This document shows, in pieces, positions 1 through 24,433 of a stretch of 64,000 nt of DNA. How positions within the stretch are numbered: position 1 is the stretch's first letter; each line of letters opens with the position of its first letter. Under the pieces are notes generated by a model that worked only from the letters and a program-made list of their open reading frames with translations, did not search any database and was not told the DNA's origin. The DNA comes from Pogonophryne albipinna (Eukaryota > Chordata > Actinopteri > Perciformes > Artedidraconidae). The stretch spans positions 15,304,594-15,368,593 of the forward strand of contig CM053259.1 in assembly GCA_028583405.1 (NCBI GenBank). Direction: 5' to 3'. The position numbers and the translations under genes are program-made.

Positions 1-1344
1 GTCCTCACACGGTGTATGCTTGTTGATCCACCATTCAGCTATAATTCATTCAAAAACGCAAATGTTGCCATAATTATCATGGCCTACTATCGCCACCGGA
101 CAAAGAGGGACAAGCAGGAGTATCGCGCACCGTGGAAGGTTACACCTCAGCGCAAACATGGGGGTGGCGACAAGTATACTTCATGAATATAAAAAGCATT
201 TTCAAATGTTAAGATAAGAAAACATGTTGTAGTATCATCTATCAGATAAAAAAAAGTATTTATTAAACAAATATCCATACGACTGCCGTCCACAATGTGT
301 TATTCTATTTGCAGAACTACTTTCATACCTTTCACTGGTATATTTGGCGCAGCTCAGAACAGACCATTTCCAAACGAGACCCTTTACAATTAAATAAGGG
401 GTGGACATTAATTAGACAGCCGATTAAGCACATTATCAAGTGACATCATGATTAATCTTGCATTAACACCCAACATCCAAATATTAACATAACTGTCGAA
501 TTCAACGAATTGAGTCGTTATCTAAAAAAAAGTATTGCATGAAGGGAGATTGATTATGAGCATATGTTTTAATCTAATTAAATGCAAGCATCTAGAAATC
601 TAGAATATTGTATGTACATTTCTAAATCGCCATTTTGATTCGTATATAAATAATAAAGTGAATATATGTATAAAACGATGCTAGGTTAATTATACAGCTC
701 AATAAGAATAAAGCTGTCACTTATCCTGGTAAAGATCGACAAAACTCCTAAAAAGGTTATTCTACCATGGTCTCTAGAATTAAAGCTTATCACCGCCCAC
801 CCGGTCATGCTTCCCCCCTCTTAAATGTAGACACCCCCCCCCCCTCTATACGCCAGGCGCAGTCAGGAGCCTCATTGCGAGAGTGGAAAGTTGTGAAAGA
901 CCAGATAAACTGCACTCTGGGAATGGGACCACAAATTCCAAGCAAGAAGAACTTCGCCTTCTATCGGGTAATTCCACTCCGAAGACATCTTTTCATCCAA
1001 AGGGAATAAACGTGTCCTCTATATCAGAAGATGGAACAGGTGTAAGAAAATCACAAATGGGATGAAGTAGGGAAACTTGTCTTTTTTTTTTTTAAAGCAC
1101 TCTGTTAGTCACCCACAAACTTTGTTTTAAGTTAAATCTTAACAAATATAGTCTTTTGGGAAACATTTATGACACCGAGGCTTTGAGGTACTGTAGTCTA
1201 TGTTCTTCCCTAGAATAAAGCAACGGAAGTCTTTTGTTAGAAAGGCTGTGATTTCTAAAGGTGCGTCTCTGGGGCCCTGTGGTGTTTGGCGCTAAAAGGT
1301 GTCAGAGCACGCATAGAGGTTTATTGGTTTCCTTCTGAGTTAAC
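1..1344. other. 5' flank of SHE, no gene seen
   Basis: AT-rich sequence upstream of the SHE start codon. I see no convincing exon on either strand; the short open frames around 770-1065 have no recognisable content. The last ~100 bases before the ATG are more GC-rich and probably include the SHE 5' UTR, but no TATA box is placed well for it. Confidence 0.4.
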
Positions 1345-7715
<6,371 letters not shown>

Positions 7716-9241
7716 CTCCACCCTGGCCCTGCTTAGGTATACAAAACAATCCCACCTCGAGGCCTGTTTGGACAAAATGTTTGAGAAAGCCAGTCAGAGC
7801 CCTCATCCGTTTGATCAATGTGTGCTTCTACTGCTCCATCTCAATTTACAAGTCTATATTTTGAATTATTGTTTGATGATCTGACAAAATGTGTGCGTCT
7901 CTTGGTGCCTTCTTCTGTGTTTGTTTATACTTTGATGTGCTGCTGATGCAAAGTTTCCTGGCTGCTGTTTTGCATGTTAACAAGGGAACACAAGGCACTT
8001 TTAATGATGAAATGTGACCTCGAGTTGGATTGGGAACAAAACTCATCCACACATGTTATGTTTTAATTATCCAATGTGACTCTATCAGACACTACACGTG
8101 ATATTTTTGTAATTGTTGCTTAGTGGATTTATTTTTACCATGCAATCGACTGTTTATATGGAGTGATAGTCGCTGTTTGTGGCTCTCTTTCTCCCTCTGG
8201 TGGATGTGCTGGTACACTGCACCAACATGCCAACACAAAGACTTATCTTCTTTTCTTAACATTGATTTTTGGTGAAATCCATAGACAGAGCGAATCATTC
8301 CACTTAAGATATGAACAACACCAGCTATTTGAATATTTGTGCTCGCAGCATATTTCTAATTGATGCTCTAATATTGTCAGTAACTACTGCCCCTTGACGA
8401 TTTCCTTTGTTTTGCTGTGAATGAGGGAGTTGTTTCCACTGTGTTATCTGCACTGTGAAGAGTGAGTGATTCACCCTGATGAAATGTGCTAAAGGACCGT
8501 GGCTTCTCAATAGTTGGGGCTTTTCATGCTGAGATCTGAGACTGCTTGTCGTGTTTAATTTGAAACTAAACAAGCCTGTTCATTCTGGGGATTATCTGTA
8601 AAACAAATCTGCAATGTATTGTGATTTCTGGCAAGAAAATGCTGTAAAACGAATGCCTTTAATCAGATGTGTTTATGGCTGCAAATGGAGAGCAGTTATG
8701 GATGTAATAGCATAAATACATGTCACATATTGCATTTTGGTAAGCAAAAAAAGCTTATTTAATATGTTTCATTCAGACTATTGTTTCTAAAAAAAAAAGT
8801 AATATTGTTCTTCCTTGGGTTTAATGTTTCCCTGGTGCTAAGAGGAAGAACACCAAATTGAGAAGTGGTTTCTATATTATATTACGTTAATGTGTGTATT
8901 CTAAATGTAACTCAAACATTTGACTCGGTATGTGTACTCTTAATTTAGAGATATGCTGGAAATCATTGGGATAACTGATGTCATTTAGGTTCAATGTTGT
9001 CTCATGTTGTGCTATTGGATGTCTGCCATGTTTATGTCCTCTTAAAGATTTAAGGGAGGTCAGTGTGTCTTTTTTGGCAGAACTGAAGTAGAAGTTCTAC
9101 AGGGAGACACACCTGCTTTATATTTGTCACTGTTCCATGTTGAATGGAGACTTGTTAAAACATTGTAAAATCCATTACAATCAAATGTCCTGGTTCTTGA
9201 TGCTGGAGGTCCCCTGTGAGCCTCTCTCTGATCCTAATAAA
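7716..9241 (+). other. SHE 3' UTR (inferred)
   Basis: Follows the SHE stop codon with no other exon signals. The first well-placed polyadenylation hexamer downstream is AATAAA at 9236-9241, which gives a 3' UTR of about 1.5 kb. The extent is inferred from this signal only. Confidence 0.45.
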
Positions 9242-9261
9242 TCAACAACATGCATGGCAAA

Positions 9262-12200
9262 ATGTGAGGATGTTTGTGTCCGTGATGTGTGCTCTGCATG
9301 GAGTGATCAAAGCATCAAACTGCCTCATCGCCCCCGAGGATCCGGCCTCTTCACAGGCGCTGGAATGACTGAATGAGGACACTTGTGAGCATAATGAATC
9401 TTTGAAAAGCAATAGCTTGATTGTGGTTTCAGTGGTTTGGTAATTTGTCTGGAAGTTTAGTGCCCCATTTCACTAAAAGGGTATAGATTATTATGTCAGA
9501 TTGGATTGAAGAGATTTGAAGAGATTAGAAGCAAAGGTCTAGAGGGGAGATTAGGTTTAGCCGAGGATCATGTTGAGGACAAACGTCTTATGTATACCTG
9601 CAAGGTGCATCGCAGCCTGTGGCGTGTAAATGCAGCAAACGGATAAAGAGTAAGAGTAGTATCATTGCACATGTGTAAAGGACGCCTAAAGTGAAGGGAA
9701 AAAAGAGCAATTGACACCAACCCTCTGTCCTTCTCTTATTTTCTCACGTATCGTTCGCCCCTGGGCTTTACCTCACCGCTGGTGTCATTTGAGGACGATA
9801 TCCGTCTGTCACCTTGACTCTCAGCGAGGACACTCAGATGACTGTTTGATTCCTCTTGACCCATAGTCAAGAAATAGATGTCATGACTCTAAAACCAGAG
9901 GTAACTTTTCAGACTGGTTGAAGTTGACTCAGCAGTCACCTTTATCTGCTTAGCTAAAAACAATAAATCAGTTTTAAGTAGTTGAATATGTTCACTTAAG
10001 CCAAAATAATGATACGACCATGTACCTGCAAAATATACTGAACCCATTCAAGTAAAACTAATTGTTCTGCATATAAAAAGTTTTCTGTGACTGATGGATT
10101 ATTGTGTGATATTATTAGATTGTAAGCACCAATACACCTATGCTTAAGCAGCTGTTGTAGCAGGCCTACTTTACTTTTCAATGTTTTAGTAGAGTGGTTC
10201 CCAACCCGGGGTCATGATATTCTGATGTGCTCTGAGAGGAATAATGGGGTGGATGGAATTAAAGATTCGGTTACTTTTTATTTTTGTCTTTCCCTTCCCT
10301 AAATTATTGGAACATTTGAAAAGATTGACAAGGCACTTTTCAACTCTTTAACAATGTGGTGTTATGTAGTGATAAGATAACAGTATTTTTCTCTGAAATG
10401 TAACAGGGTTATCAAAGCATGCTCTATAAGAATCAGGAGAGACAGCTCCTTGTAATTCATATGTCTCCTGACTGCTCTCTGGCAGTGAGCTGCAGCCATA
10501 AGGTCTCCCTGCGGTCTTCTATCAAGATGGATTTCATGAACCTGAGGAAAGCATGCCTTCTCAAATTCTACCCAGGAGAGAGAGTTACACCTGGAAATGA
10601 ATGAATCATCACAGGATATATACCTGGAGCCATCTCCGCTACTGTATACTTGAATGAATAATTTCATTTTGTTCTCACACGCATGCCACCCTACTCTCAT
10701 GCAACCGCTGACCCCTCTTTCATGACATCTTGATGTGATGGCTGTCTGATGGACGTGGTGGCTTGACATCTGGGTGTCGCTTGACCTGCTTTGTTTGTAA
10801 CTGAAGTGTCCCTGCCTTCCTTATCAGATGCTTCGGGCTCGGTGACATGGCCTGGCTTTGTGTTGCTCATCACACAGGCAGCAACTGCCATGTGTGATCC
10901 ATCAGGAGAGACCTGTGTGTTTTAGGTTAAACCGGCTCGCATCGTAAGGTCAGGCGTGTTTTTAGATACTGTTTGCAGGATGTCCTCCAGCCATTGTTTT
11001 TCAAAGTGTGGTTGAAAAGGTCTTGTGTGAATAATGTAACTGCCTCACATCACAACTCCTGGTGAAGGCCTGTCTCTCATAGCTGATACACCTCAGTCAC
11101 ACACCCAGAATTCAGTCTCCTCCTCTACTACAAACCAAATTCCACTGGAATTTCCTTGCATTTAATAAGCACAAATTATAATATAAAATACATTCACAGT
11201 GTAAAATAACACTTGTTGCATGTGGAAGAATATAGACTTTGAGGCCAAATAGTCAAAACTTGTAATCCACCTATACAATGCGATGACATGTAAGTACTAT
11301 TTTTCTGTTTTGTACTTTACCTGGGTATTTACATTTGATGCAACCTGCTTACATTCCATTTTCAGAGGGAAATGTTGTACTTTGTACTACATTCATTCGA
11401 GAACTGTAGTCAATTGTTACTTTTTCAGATTTACCATTAAAATGCTTGATAAGCTTATAAAACACAATACGTCATTAAAGACTGAACCAGTTGTTCCCAA
11501 ACTTTTTTTGGCGCTTCAACGTAGAAAAACTTCTGAAACCTAACCCTCTTAAAAAAGTAAAAAAATCAGTTTGCAATGGGTAGAATACTATTTATTTCCA
11601 TCTTTACTATCACATGAATCATCTCATAGCAGCTTTATCTCGTGACCCTTTGAAGGGGAACCGACCAGCAACAAATAAAAAATGCAACTTATGCTTGGAT
11701 ACACCTGTGTTAACATCTAATATTATCCTATTATAATATTAGATGCAAATAATTCTCTACTTTTTTTTCCATTGTTGTGTTTACTTAAGTGGAGGATCTG
11801 AATACTTCTTCCACCAGTGTAGGTGTACTGAATTTCTGTTACTGTATACTTGACGCCGTTTCTATTTGACAGACTTTGAAGTTGTTCCTCTTTACATATT
11901 AAATCATTTCCCTTTTTAATGTTTCAACCTTCTCTCTCCTTTTCTGTATTTGTATCATATTGTCTTTTTGTCCAACATGAAAACAGCTGTTTTATTGCTC
12001 CTAAGGTAAGAGAACAGGCAACCTAGACTGTTACTGTAACAGTCGTAACAGGTTGTTTTTCTCCCTTCATGCTACAACAGGATTAACCCTGTTTTAGAAA
12101 AAAATGTTTACCTATCTGGAGGCCAAGCGCTTATTCAAAACGACCAATCAGAGGACGCCTTTAGAAAACAAAGTGGGTTGAGGAATGAAAGCAGATAGGA

Positions 12201-12418
12201 TGAACCACGCCCATAGACGATGGCTGACCTGGAATCAGTTTATTATTCTTGCTGTAGGTAAGAGACTCATCATTGTTTGAGCACAAGTACAACCAGAAGT
12301 GAATGTATCCCTCCAGGAGAGGATCTGTGATTCAGCTGCTCAGCATTTATTCTTTAAAACGAACAAGCAGCTGTATAAGCCAATGAGGTGGAAGAGGACG
12401 TGGTGATTTACTGATCTA
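9262..12418. other. Intergenic region between SHE and the S100 cluster
   Basis: No exon recognised. A degenerate MITE-like stretch lies around 11,285-11,819 (TACTTTACCTGGGTATTTAC near the left, TTCCACCAGTG at the right end). A hAT-like end (AGTGGTTCCCAACC) is near 10,194. The rest is unassigned AT-rich DNA. Confidence 0.4.
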
Positions 12419-12437
12419 TGTGTGTGTGTGTGTGTGT

Positions 12438-12468
<31 letters not shown>

Positions 12469-12498
12469 CGCGTGCGTGCGTGCATATGTGTGTGTGGG
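12419..12498 (+). repeat. (TG)n microsatellite, interrupted
   Basis: Imperfect TG array with TATG interruptions and a CGTGCG-containing end. Confidence 0.85.
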
Positions 12499-12637
12499 AC
12501 AGTAAGTGTGCTAACAGTCACAGCAACTTGAACATTCCTCTGTGATTATACCACGGCTTTCCAAGTTACATACTTGACTAATGTACTCCATAAATTGGAT
12601 TCACTCCCCGCTTATGCAGTCCTTGCTTCATTCAAAA

Positions 12638-12772
<135 letters not shown>

Positions 12773-12982
12773 CACACAAGCACTCTTTATCTTCCCTCCC
12801 ACCCTCTTTCTTTCTTTTTCTCCCTCTCTTCCTCTCCTTCCTCTGTCTCTCTCTTTTGAAGAAGTTTTCCATGTGGATCCAAGTCAAACATCTGGGTCAG
12901 CTTATATCTAGTGGAACAAGACTTGCAGGATATTGTTGGCAGGATGTGTGAGCTGGAGCAGTTTACTCGGTGGGAATCCCCA

Positions 12983-13132
<150 letters not shown>

Positions 13133-13816
13133 TTCTGGCATTGTTCCTCTCTTCCTCATTCAATGTGATTTCCAGGTGCGGCAATTCATGGCCGACATGT
13201 CAGTGAATACTTGTACAGCATGAGGGATATAGTGTGAGAGGAAGTATGTGGGAATCAAAAAGAACACAATGAATAGTTGGTTAAATGCCATGTTTAATAT
13301 TTTTGAAGAATGCACTGGTTATTACCAAAAAGGATTACAAAATATGTGCAAGAAATGGGCTAAATCATATTCTATTGTTCAACGCGGAGTACATACAATA
13401 ATAGGATAATCTGTTACTTCATATATGTTCACAAATTATTCATGTGCAAGAAGTGTTCTAGGTTCCTTTCTTTCAGTTTCTTGCTCAGAACATACAACAA
13501 ACTGTTAAAACTGCTATATTTGAGTTTAAATATACCCTGTTCTGTATGTAAAGTCACTCACTACTTTGGGTTCAACTAGCTCCGGATATGTTGTGGTATG
13601 AAAAATAGGAGAAAACACTACCCCTGCTGAATATCCTGTATACTGTGGACCCACAATCTATCTGCTGGATCGCTTCCCTCATATGTAGTTGTAGTGTTTA
13701 CAAATTGCATAAGACAAAAATCCATTGTAACAGTTATTTCCCCTCCTCCTCCTCTTCCTTCTTCTTTACCCCTTCCTCTCCCTCCTACTTTCCCCCCTCT
13801 CCTCTCTTGCACTGAT

Positions 13817-14575
<759 letters not shown>

Positions 14576-16079
14576 TCAAGGGTGAAGCCACCTCTGAGTC
14601 AAAGTGATAGTTGGACAGGTAGATGGATGGAAGGAAGGAAGGAGGTTTTCCCATTTCTACACAATGGGTCGAATAACGCTCTGTGTGTAAGCAGAGGCTA
14701 TTACTCACCCTAATTTAAGTAGTGTGGTCACTGTGTTTGCGTGACCTTACTGGGTTTTACATTGCAGAGGTTTGGATGGAAAGATGGAGGATAGCGTTGG
14801 AAAAACTTTTCGAAACAATCTTACACACATTGTGTCCGGCATCTTGGAGCTTCTTGAGCTGGATTTGTGGAGAGACTGCACAGACAGACACAAATTAGTC
14901 ACTGTCAATGATGCAGAGTTAGAGGGTTAAGACTTTTCTATGTCAACGTATTTACAAAAAATGCTTTGTGACACCTAAAACATAGTTTTAAGAACATTTC
15001 AGCTGTTTTGAAAGTTTACTTTTTGAGTTATTGCTCTTGTGAATGAATGGGTAATGCATGTAACAATTAAACCTGTGGTATCGGTGAAAAGTGTTTTCAT
15101 GTCTGTTGATCCTGTAACAGCCTCATCATTCAAGATGGAAACCAGGAGAGAAACACAAAACTAGTCTGGTGCTCACATTCAGAAACCGAGTACCCTGAGG
15201 GGCAGGCCTGTGATCTAATATGTGGCTACAGCTGATGGAACTCAATTACTTTCACCCTCGCTCAGTCACATTCAACTTGCTAGTCAAGTTAAAAAGCTGG
15301 GGAATCTAGGAATTAGGATATAGGCTGTTATTTTAAGGTTAATATTACCACACAGAATACAGAATCAATATGTCAATCCATCCCTGAGCATGATTTATCA
15401 ACTATGAGCTATTGCATAAGTAGAAGGGATGCTATTGTCAGTCTCCGGTTATTGCCTCTTATCGTTCTGCAGAACATTGTGCCGCCGAGTTCAGAGTTGT
15501 AGGCGGCGGAGATAAAAGAGGAGGCGAGTGGACACCAAAGCTGGCTTACTGGAAAATGTATAGTGGTCACCCGTCTCACTGACTGACACAATACAAAAGA
15601 AAACCATGGAGACCAAAATGCTATCAGTAACACAATATTGTGTAAGGCATGTAATGAAGATGCATATGGTAACGCCATGGTTAATGGTATGGCATAATCA
15701 ATGTCGAATGACACTAAAAAAGCAAATTGTTAAAATAGGGCATTGACCTATTATTTTGTATAAATACCAGTGCACAGTAATTTCACACTGCTTGGTAAGA
15801 AGTCCCTATTGGTTTAACTTTTTTGATGTAGGAATTCCCGGTTGTGCACTTCTCAAAGTTTGCACAGCATCAAAAGAAAGCAAACAATAACTTAAGATAA
15901 AAAAGTGAAATGACTCCCGCAGTCCTATTTTAGCGCCTAGTGCCGTTTAGGTTTTCTGATTCTAGATATTTACTGTTCCAAAGCTGATAAAATGTGTATC
16001 ATTGACTATACGAGTAAACCTTCATTAGATACATAGGAGAAAGTACGATGGAGAAACCCATTCAAGCTGTCTGTCTTAC

Positions 16080-16178
16080 CTGAGTGCTGATGGAGGGCCT
16101 TCCTTGTCTTTGAAGAGGTGCAGGGGACTGAGCCAAGGCAGAGATGGATGTGGAGAGAGTCTGCCAGTGGCTTAAATA
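16080..16178 (-). promoter_or_regulatory. Candidate untranslated first exon and TATA box of the S100A1-like gene
   Basis: On the - strand a segment ending CATCAGCACTCAG is followed by a good donor, GTAAGAC (donor at 16,079-16,078). A TATA variant, ATATTTAAG, lies near 16,171-16,178, about 30 bases before an expected start near 16,142. Placement upstream of the coding exons fits the S100 layout with a non-coding exon 1. A second possible upstream exon, with acceptor CTGTGCAG and donor GTAAGA, lies at about 14,825-14,878. No transcript evidence is visible. Confidence 0.4.
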
Positions 16179-16298
16179 TCACCTGCACCTCTCCCTCCTC
16201 CCCCTCATCCCCCTCCAAACTCCTTCAACCTCTTACATACTTTCTAATTCTGTTTCTCTATCCTCCCTCCATCTCTCTCCCTTTGCAGGTGCTTTCCA

Positions 16299-19704
<3,406 letters not shown>

Positions 19705-20683
19705 TCAATCTTCTTCCTTCACAGCTTCAGCCAGCTTCTCGACGGCTTCCTCCACCTTTTCTGTTTCCACCTTGATCTCCTCTTCTTTCACAACCACTTC
19801 TTTCACAACCACATCCACCGTTGGTGTTGCCTCCTCTAATGCTGCTGCCACAACTGCTGGGGCTGGTTTCTCCTCCTCCTTCGCTGGCTCAGGATGCGTC
19901 TCCTCCTTTGACTTTACTTCTACCTTAGCTTCTGCATTTCCAACTAGATTTTCTTCTACCTTTGCCTCTTCATTCGCTTCTGGCTTGGCTTCCTCCTTTA
20001 CCTCTGCGTTTGCCTCTGGCTTCTCCACTTTGGCGGGGGTACTTTGTGCCACTTGTTCGGAAGCATTATTTTGAGCAGGCTCCTCTTTGGCAGCTGCACG
20101 TTGTTCACTGAGCGAGACAGCCAGGTAGCCGACCAGCTTCATGTACTCCTCAAAACCAACCTTGCCGTCTTGGTTGGCATCCAATCCCTGGGCCATGTTG
20201 TTGACCGCCTCCTTGCTTTCTGTATCCTGGAGAGAATAGGCACACACAATCATGAGACAATCAAGCACAATGATTATCTAATATACCTGGACTCCCAGTG
20301 GAGAAATCATCATACAGAAGTAGTAAATTACCCTCTAAGAGTGGCCCTATCTACATTATAATGCTAATGAATGTCATTCTATCATATCAGATCACTTTAC
20401 CCCATTCACCCATATTACACAACCACTTGTCACAATGCTTACAATTGTGAACAGATTGAAACTAGGATCTGTTTATGCAAGACAGCTTTGTGTTTTCTAT
20501 GAGGTGGTTACATAATGCAAGTGTCGGTCATATTTCAGAGAGGTTCAATGAGGATTTCCTTACCGAAAGGACGTTGGAGAGCTGGTTCTTGACGAGGTTC
20601 TGGAACTGATTCTTTCCTAGACTCTCCTTTCCCTTGGTTGACTTCAGGAAGACCTTCACGAGGTCCTGAATAGCATTCTCCAT
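19705..20683 (-). CDS. S100-type EF-hand protein with long Ala/Glu/Lys/Val-rich tail
   Basis: Two coding exons on the - strand: 20683-20564 and 20226-19705; 213 residues, about twice the usual S100 length. The start follows an acceptor (CCCACAG, then ATAGGAATC before the ATG), implying an untranslated exon upstream. Residues 1-82 form an S100 core: a degenerate pseudo-EF loop in the first exon and a canonical loop DANQDGKVGFEE (56-67). LSDTESKEA...LDANQDG resembles S100A16 and S100A14 most, but the fish genes s100u, s100t and similar are alternatives, so no symbol is given. Residues 84-213, all in exon 2, are low-complexity (EAKPEANEEAKVEE-like), strongly acidic, without cysteine, and probably disordered or helical. 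The frame stays open for 390 bases and ends at a normal TGA, so this is a real extension, not read-through into an intron. Position and exon phase match its S100 neighbours. Confidence 0.85.
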
Positions 20684-20769
20684 GATTCCTATCTGTGGGA
20701 GAAGGAAGAGGTCAAGATATTGGTGTTAGATAGATAGATGGATGGATGGATGGATGGATAGTTAGTTAG

Positions 20770-21076
20770 ATAGGTAGGTAGGTAGGTAGGTAGGTAGGTA
20801 GGTAGGTAGGTAGGTAGGTAGGTAGGTAGGTAGGTAGGTAGGTAGGTAGGTAGGTAGGTAGGTAGGTAGGTAGGTAGGTAGGTAGGCAGGTAGGTAGGTA
20901 GGTAGGTAGGTAGGTAGGTAGGTAGGTAGGTAGGTAGGTAGGTAGGTAGGTAGGTAGGTAGGTAGGTAGGTAGGTAGGTAGGTAGGTAGGTAGGTAGGTA
21001 GGTAGGTAGGTAGGTAGGTAGGTAGGTAGGTAGGTAGGTAGGTAGGTAGGTAGGTAGGTAGGTAGGTAGGTAGGTA
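20770..21076 (+). repeat. (TAGG)n tetranucleotide array
   Basis: About 307 bases, roughly 77 units, with a single visible interruption (GGCAGG near 20,886). It is flanked by short GATA and GGAT runs. It starts about 90 bases upstream (in gene orientation) of the coding exon 1 acceptor of the long-tailed S100 gene. Confidence 0.97.
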
Positions 21077-21103
21077 GATAGATACAGATAGATAGATAGA
21101 GGA

Positions 21104-21300
21104 GGAGTGTGGCGCAGTGGGTAGAGCCTTGGTGGTGGGATCAGGGGGTCACAGGTTCAAACCCCACTGCAGTCAGCATGTCGTTGTGTCCCTGGGCAAG
21201 ACACTTCACCCCAAATTGCTCCTGTGGGGATTGTCCACAGTATTGGGTATGTAAGTCGCTTTGGATAAAAGCGTCTAACAAGTAACATGTAATGTAATAG
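21104..21300 (+). mobile_element. tRNA-derived V-type SINE
   Basis: tRNA-like head with box A (TGGCGCAGTGGGTAGAGC) and box B (GGTTCAAACCC), then the V-SINE core (GTGTCCCTGGGCAAGACACT), and a tail CGCTTTGGATAAAAGCGTCT ending in ATGTAATGTAAT repeats. It is well preserved and sits directly against the (TAGG)n array. Confidence 0.85.
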
Positions 21301-24300
21301 ATGGATAGAAGATGATTGCAAAGGTTTCCACTATTGTTTGATTAAAAAAATATTGTAACGATAATGCAAAACCAGTGGAAAATGAAACAGATGATCTTCC
21401 TCGCGCGTCCCCATGAGGCCTTAGTTTCAGGTGTTGAGTCTGGAGCCGCACGAGGGACGGTGACGTGAGATAAGTTAAGAGGGTGAGAGGGAGTCTGATT
21501 GAGAGACAAGCTGTGATGCACAATGGAAGTTCTGATCTTTGATAGGTCACCTGATCTACTGAAGCTACCAAGGGGACTGGGCTTCAGATTACCTAAGGGA
21601 TTACTTAGTCCCGGTCTGCTCCGCTCTCTCTCTCTCCTTCTTTCTTTCTGTCTTTCTTTCTCTCTCACCAGCTGTATCTGCCTGTCTTACCATTTGCTTG
21701 TCACTGCCTCATACTTGTTTTCACTTTGCTGCCCTTGTTTTGAGCCTTCACACTGGTGCACACTAACGCATTTGACAAAAGACTTGATAACTTGATAACC
21801 AGGAGAAAACCCCTCATAGTTTCACATGATTTATATAGAGACACAATCATCAGTTAGACATTGACAAATGTATAATCTATATAGCTCAAAATGTAAAACA
21901 TGCCAGTAGGTGACACAGCCTTTCAGGAATTCCAGTCATTGCTGTCTGTGGAGATCACTTAGACAGGAATTTACAGGCCAACTCCGAGCTAGTTTTGCCC
22001 CAAAGCGGTGGAGGGGTGTTCGAGGCTACTTGTCTGTCAGCTTCAATATTCAAATACTGTAGAGCAAACAACAGTTTCTGCTGGTGAGACAACGCTCCTT
22101 TTCTCCACAGGATGCCATGTCGCTCGTGGCAGATTAGCAGTCATTTGTAGACGACACCTTCATTTCTCAATTACTGAAGTGCATGTCCCACTCAAGCTAA
22201 GACATTTCTCCACAGCAGTCACTACATGCATATGTGGCAAATTAAGGAAGGGGCCTGTTACAATCATTATACCCTAAGAGACAAAGAGCTCTGACACTAT
22301 TACAAAGGTCAAATTTCCTCCTCGAAAATGTAACTCTATGACCCTAATGATGCATGATTTTGGTCTGAACCATTTGGCCACCATGTGAGCCCAATGCAGA
22401 AACATTTTGTATAGTAAATGAAGCATATCCTATCTGGTTGCTAATGCAGCTGTCATTAAATAATAGTGATAATACCAGGATTTTAAAAGAAGTACATTAG
22501 CCAAAAACTCTAGATATCATGTATATTGTCAGTTTTTGTGATTATGGAGAGCAGTCCATATTTTGACACACCCTCAGCCTGAGCACACAAAGATCCTTAA
22601 CGGATTTCGGTGTGTCCTTTACACACAAAAACAGCAAAGGCGTTTTTTCTACTTTAGGATTGACATTTCCTCATCACATTCATTATTTACCTATATGGCC
22701 CTTTCTTTGTGTCCCAACACGTGCCCTAATTTTGACAAATTAATTGCATCACCGGTCCCATATCGAGCTTCATCCTGTCCCATTCAAGAGACAAACTAAT
22801 CCTTGTTATTTGTCTTAAAAGGCCAAAACAGCAACGGCGCAAATAATATATACAGGCCTACAACCATAGGGTTTCCCGTTTCACTCTATAAGTAGATTGA
22901 GTGTTGTGTTTCCAAATGGGCGAACGTGATACGGTATGTGCGCAGAGTAATGACAATACTACTGCTCGTGTGGCATCAAATATTAACAGAGGAACAAGTT
23001 AAGTTGTGGCCGTAAATTGCGGTGAGCAGACGTCCAGCGGCTGTCTCTCATCCATAGTTCAGATAGGTTTGAAAATAGCGACAATTGGGTGCGGGACGTT
23101 GCGCAACACTGCCAGGACTCATCGTCATTAACACCATACACTGCTTTCAATGTTGAATTAAAGCGGTTAAAGAAGTCACAACCTACACAGCTCTAGAAAG
23201 TTCCACTCAGAATGCCAAGCTGTCAGTCCCGTGGGCCTCTTTATAAGAAGCATATTGTGGGTAAACTGTTGATTTTGCGTAAAACTGCGCTTTTACGCGC
23301 GAACCAGGGCCTACACTCTCAATACTCTGCCACCTTTAGCTTCATTATTATATATTCCCCTTGCAAATGATCTACAAAATGAGTACTGATCCACATAGAA
23401 ATACCATATCATTCCGAGGGAAAGAGAGGGAGAGAGCGCATATGGCTATCAAACACGTCACTAAACCCGAAAGTACACGTCAATAAAAGCAGATTAACCA
23501 TGCACCAACTTTTATAATTTACACTTAAAAAGGTGTAACGTGAGCCCAAATATTTCTGAGTGCAGGAGTCATTGAAACCGACCTGCAGTCAGTCCGCGGC
23601 CAAGTTTCATGGGATGGCTCTAGCAAGAGTCTATCGAAACGTGGCAAACTCCATGAACAAATACAACGCGTATACGCACGACAAACTTAAAAGAATCCAG
23701 GAAGACGCATTCAACTCACCGTATAACGTCTGCGGGACAAGCGAAGTCTATAAATGTGCGCAAATGTAAGTTTCTGCCCTCTTCTCCGCCTTTCTACGCT
23801 GCTTTGAGCCTAGGGAACTTGCCAAACTAGTAGAACAGCAGAATCTCTTCCGTGATTTAGTTTTTTTTTTCTGTCCTTAAAACTTTTCCCCCTGACAAGT
23901 CAAAGGGCGTGTACCTGGAAGAGTGAGAGGGAGAAGTGGGAATGTGGAAGAGCTCGGCTCTAACGTTCAGGAAAAGGGTGTGAAAGTGTATCAAAACACT
24001 TATACTTGGTTTTTATTGGAATTATCACTGGCTCATGGGCCAGCTGTTTCACGTCATGCGTGATTTGCGCAGTTTCACGCCAACTATCCAGGCTTGTGGC
24101 TTGGAGCAGCTTCATCTGCTGGGACTAGGAGACAGGGCGGGAGGGATTACTTCATCTGCACAAGCCTCGACTGCTTATTAAAGTATTCACTTGTTAAAAA
24201 ATACTTTAAAACAAAGCTATCATCCACTCTCTTACAATCCTTTCCAGGGAGGATGTCTTTTTACACATCTGTTTTTCTTTTTTTTCACACATCTGTATGT

Positions 24301-24425
24301 GTTTTGCACTCACAAAATGAACAAACATGAACAAAACCATAGTTTCCAACTGTAAAAGACAGCTAAACTTGTGTTGGAGCTTCAAGTTTTTCCCAACTGA
24401 CACTTTGGAAATTTGAGAGCTTAAA
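21301..24425. other. Upstream region of the long-tailed S100 gene
   Basis: No coding exon recognised. A donor-like site on the - strand (ATACG then GTGAGT) is at 23,719-23,718 and could end an untranslated exon. The more GC-rich stretch 23,550-23,960 could be a promoter. The only clear TATAAA (23,749) is on the opposite strand, so I do not call a promoter. Confidence 0.3.
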
Positions 24426-24433
24426 AGAATCTT

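Noticed and set aside
23749..23754. TATAAA as promoter of the long-tailed S100 gene
   Set aside because: It is on the + strand, while the gene is on the - strand, and the nearby donor would leave almost no first exon.
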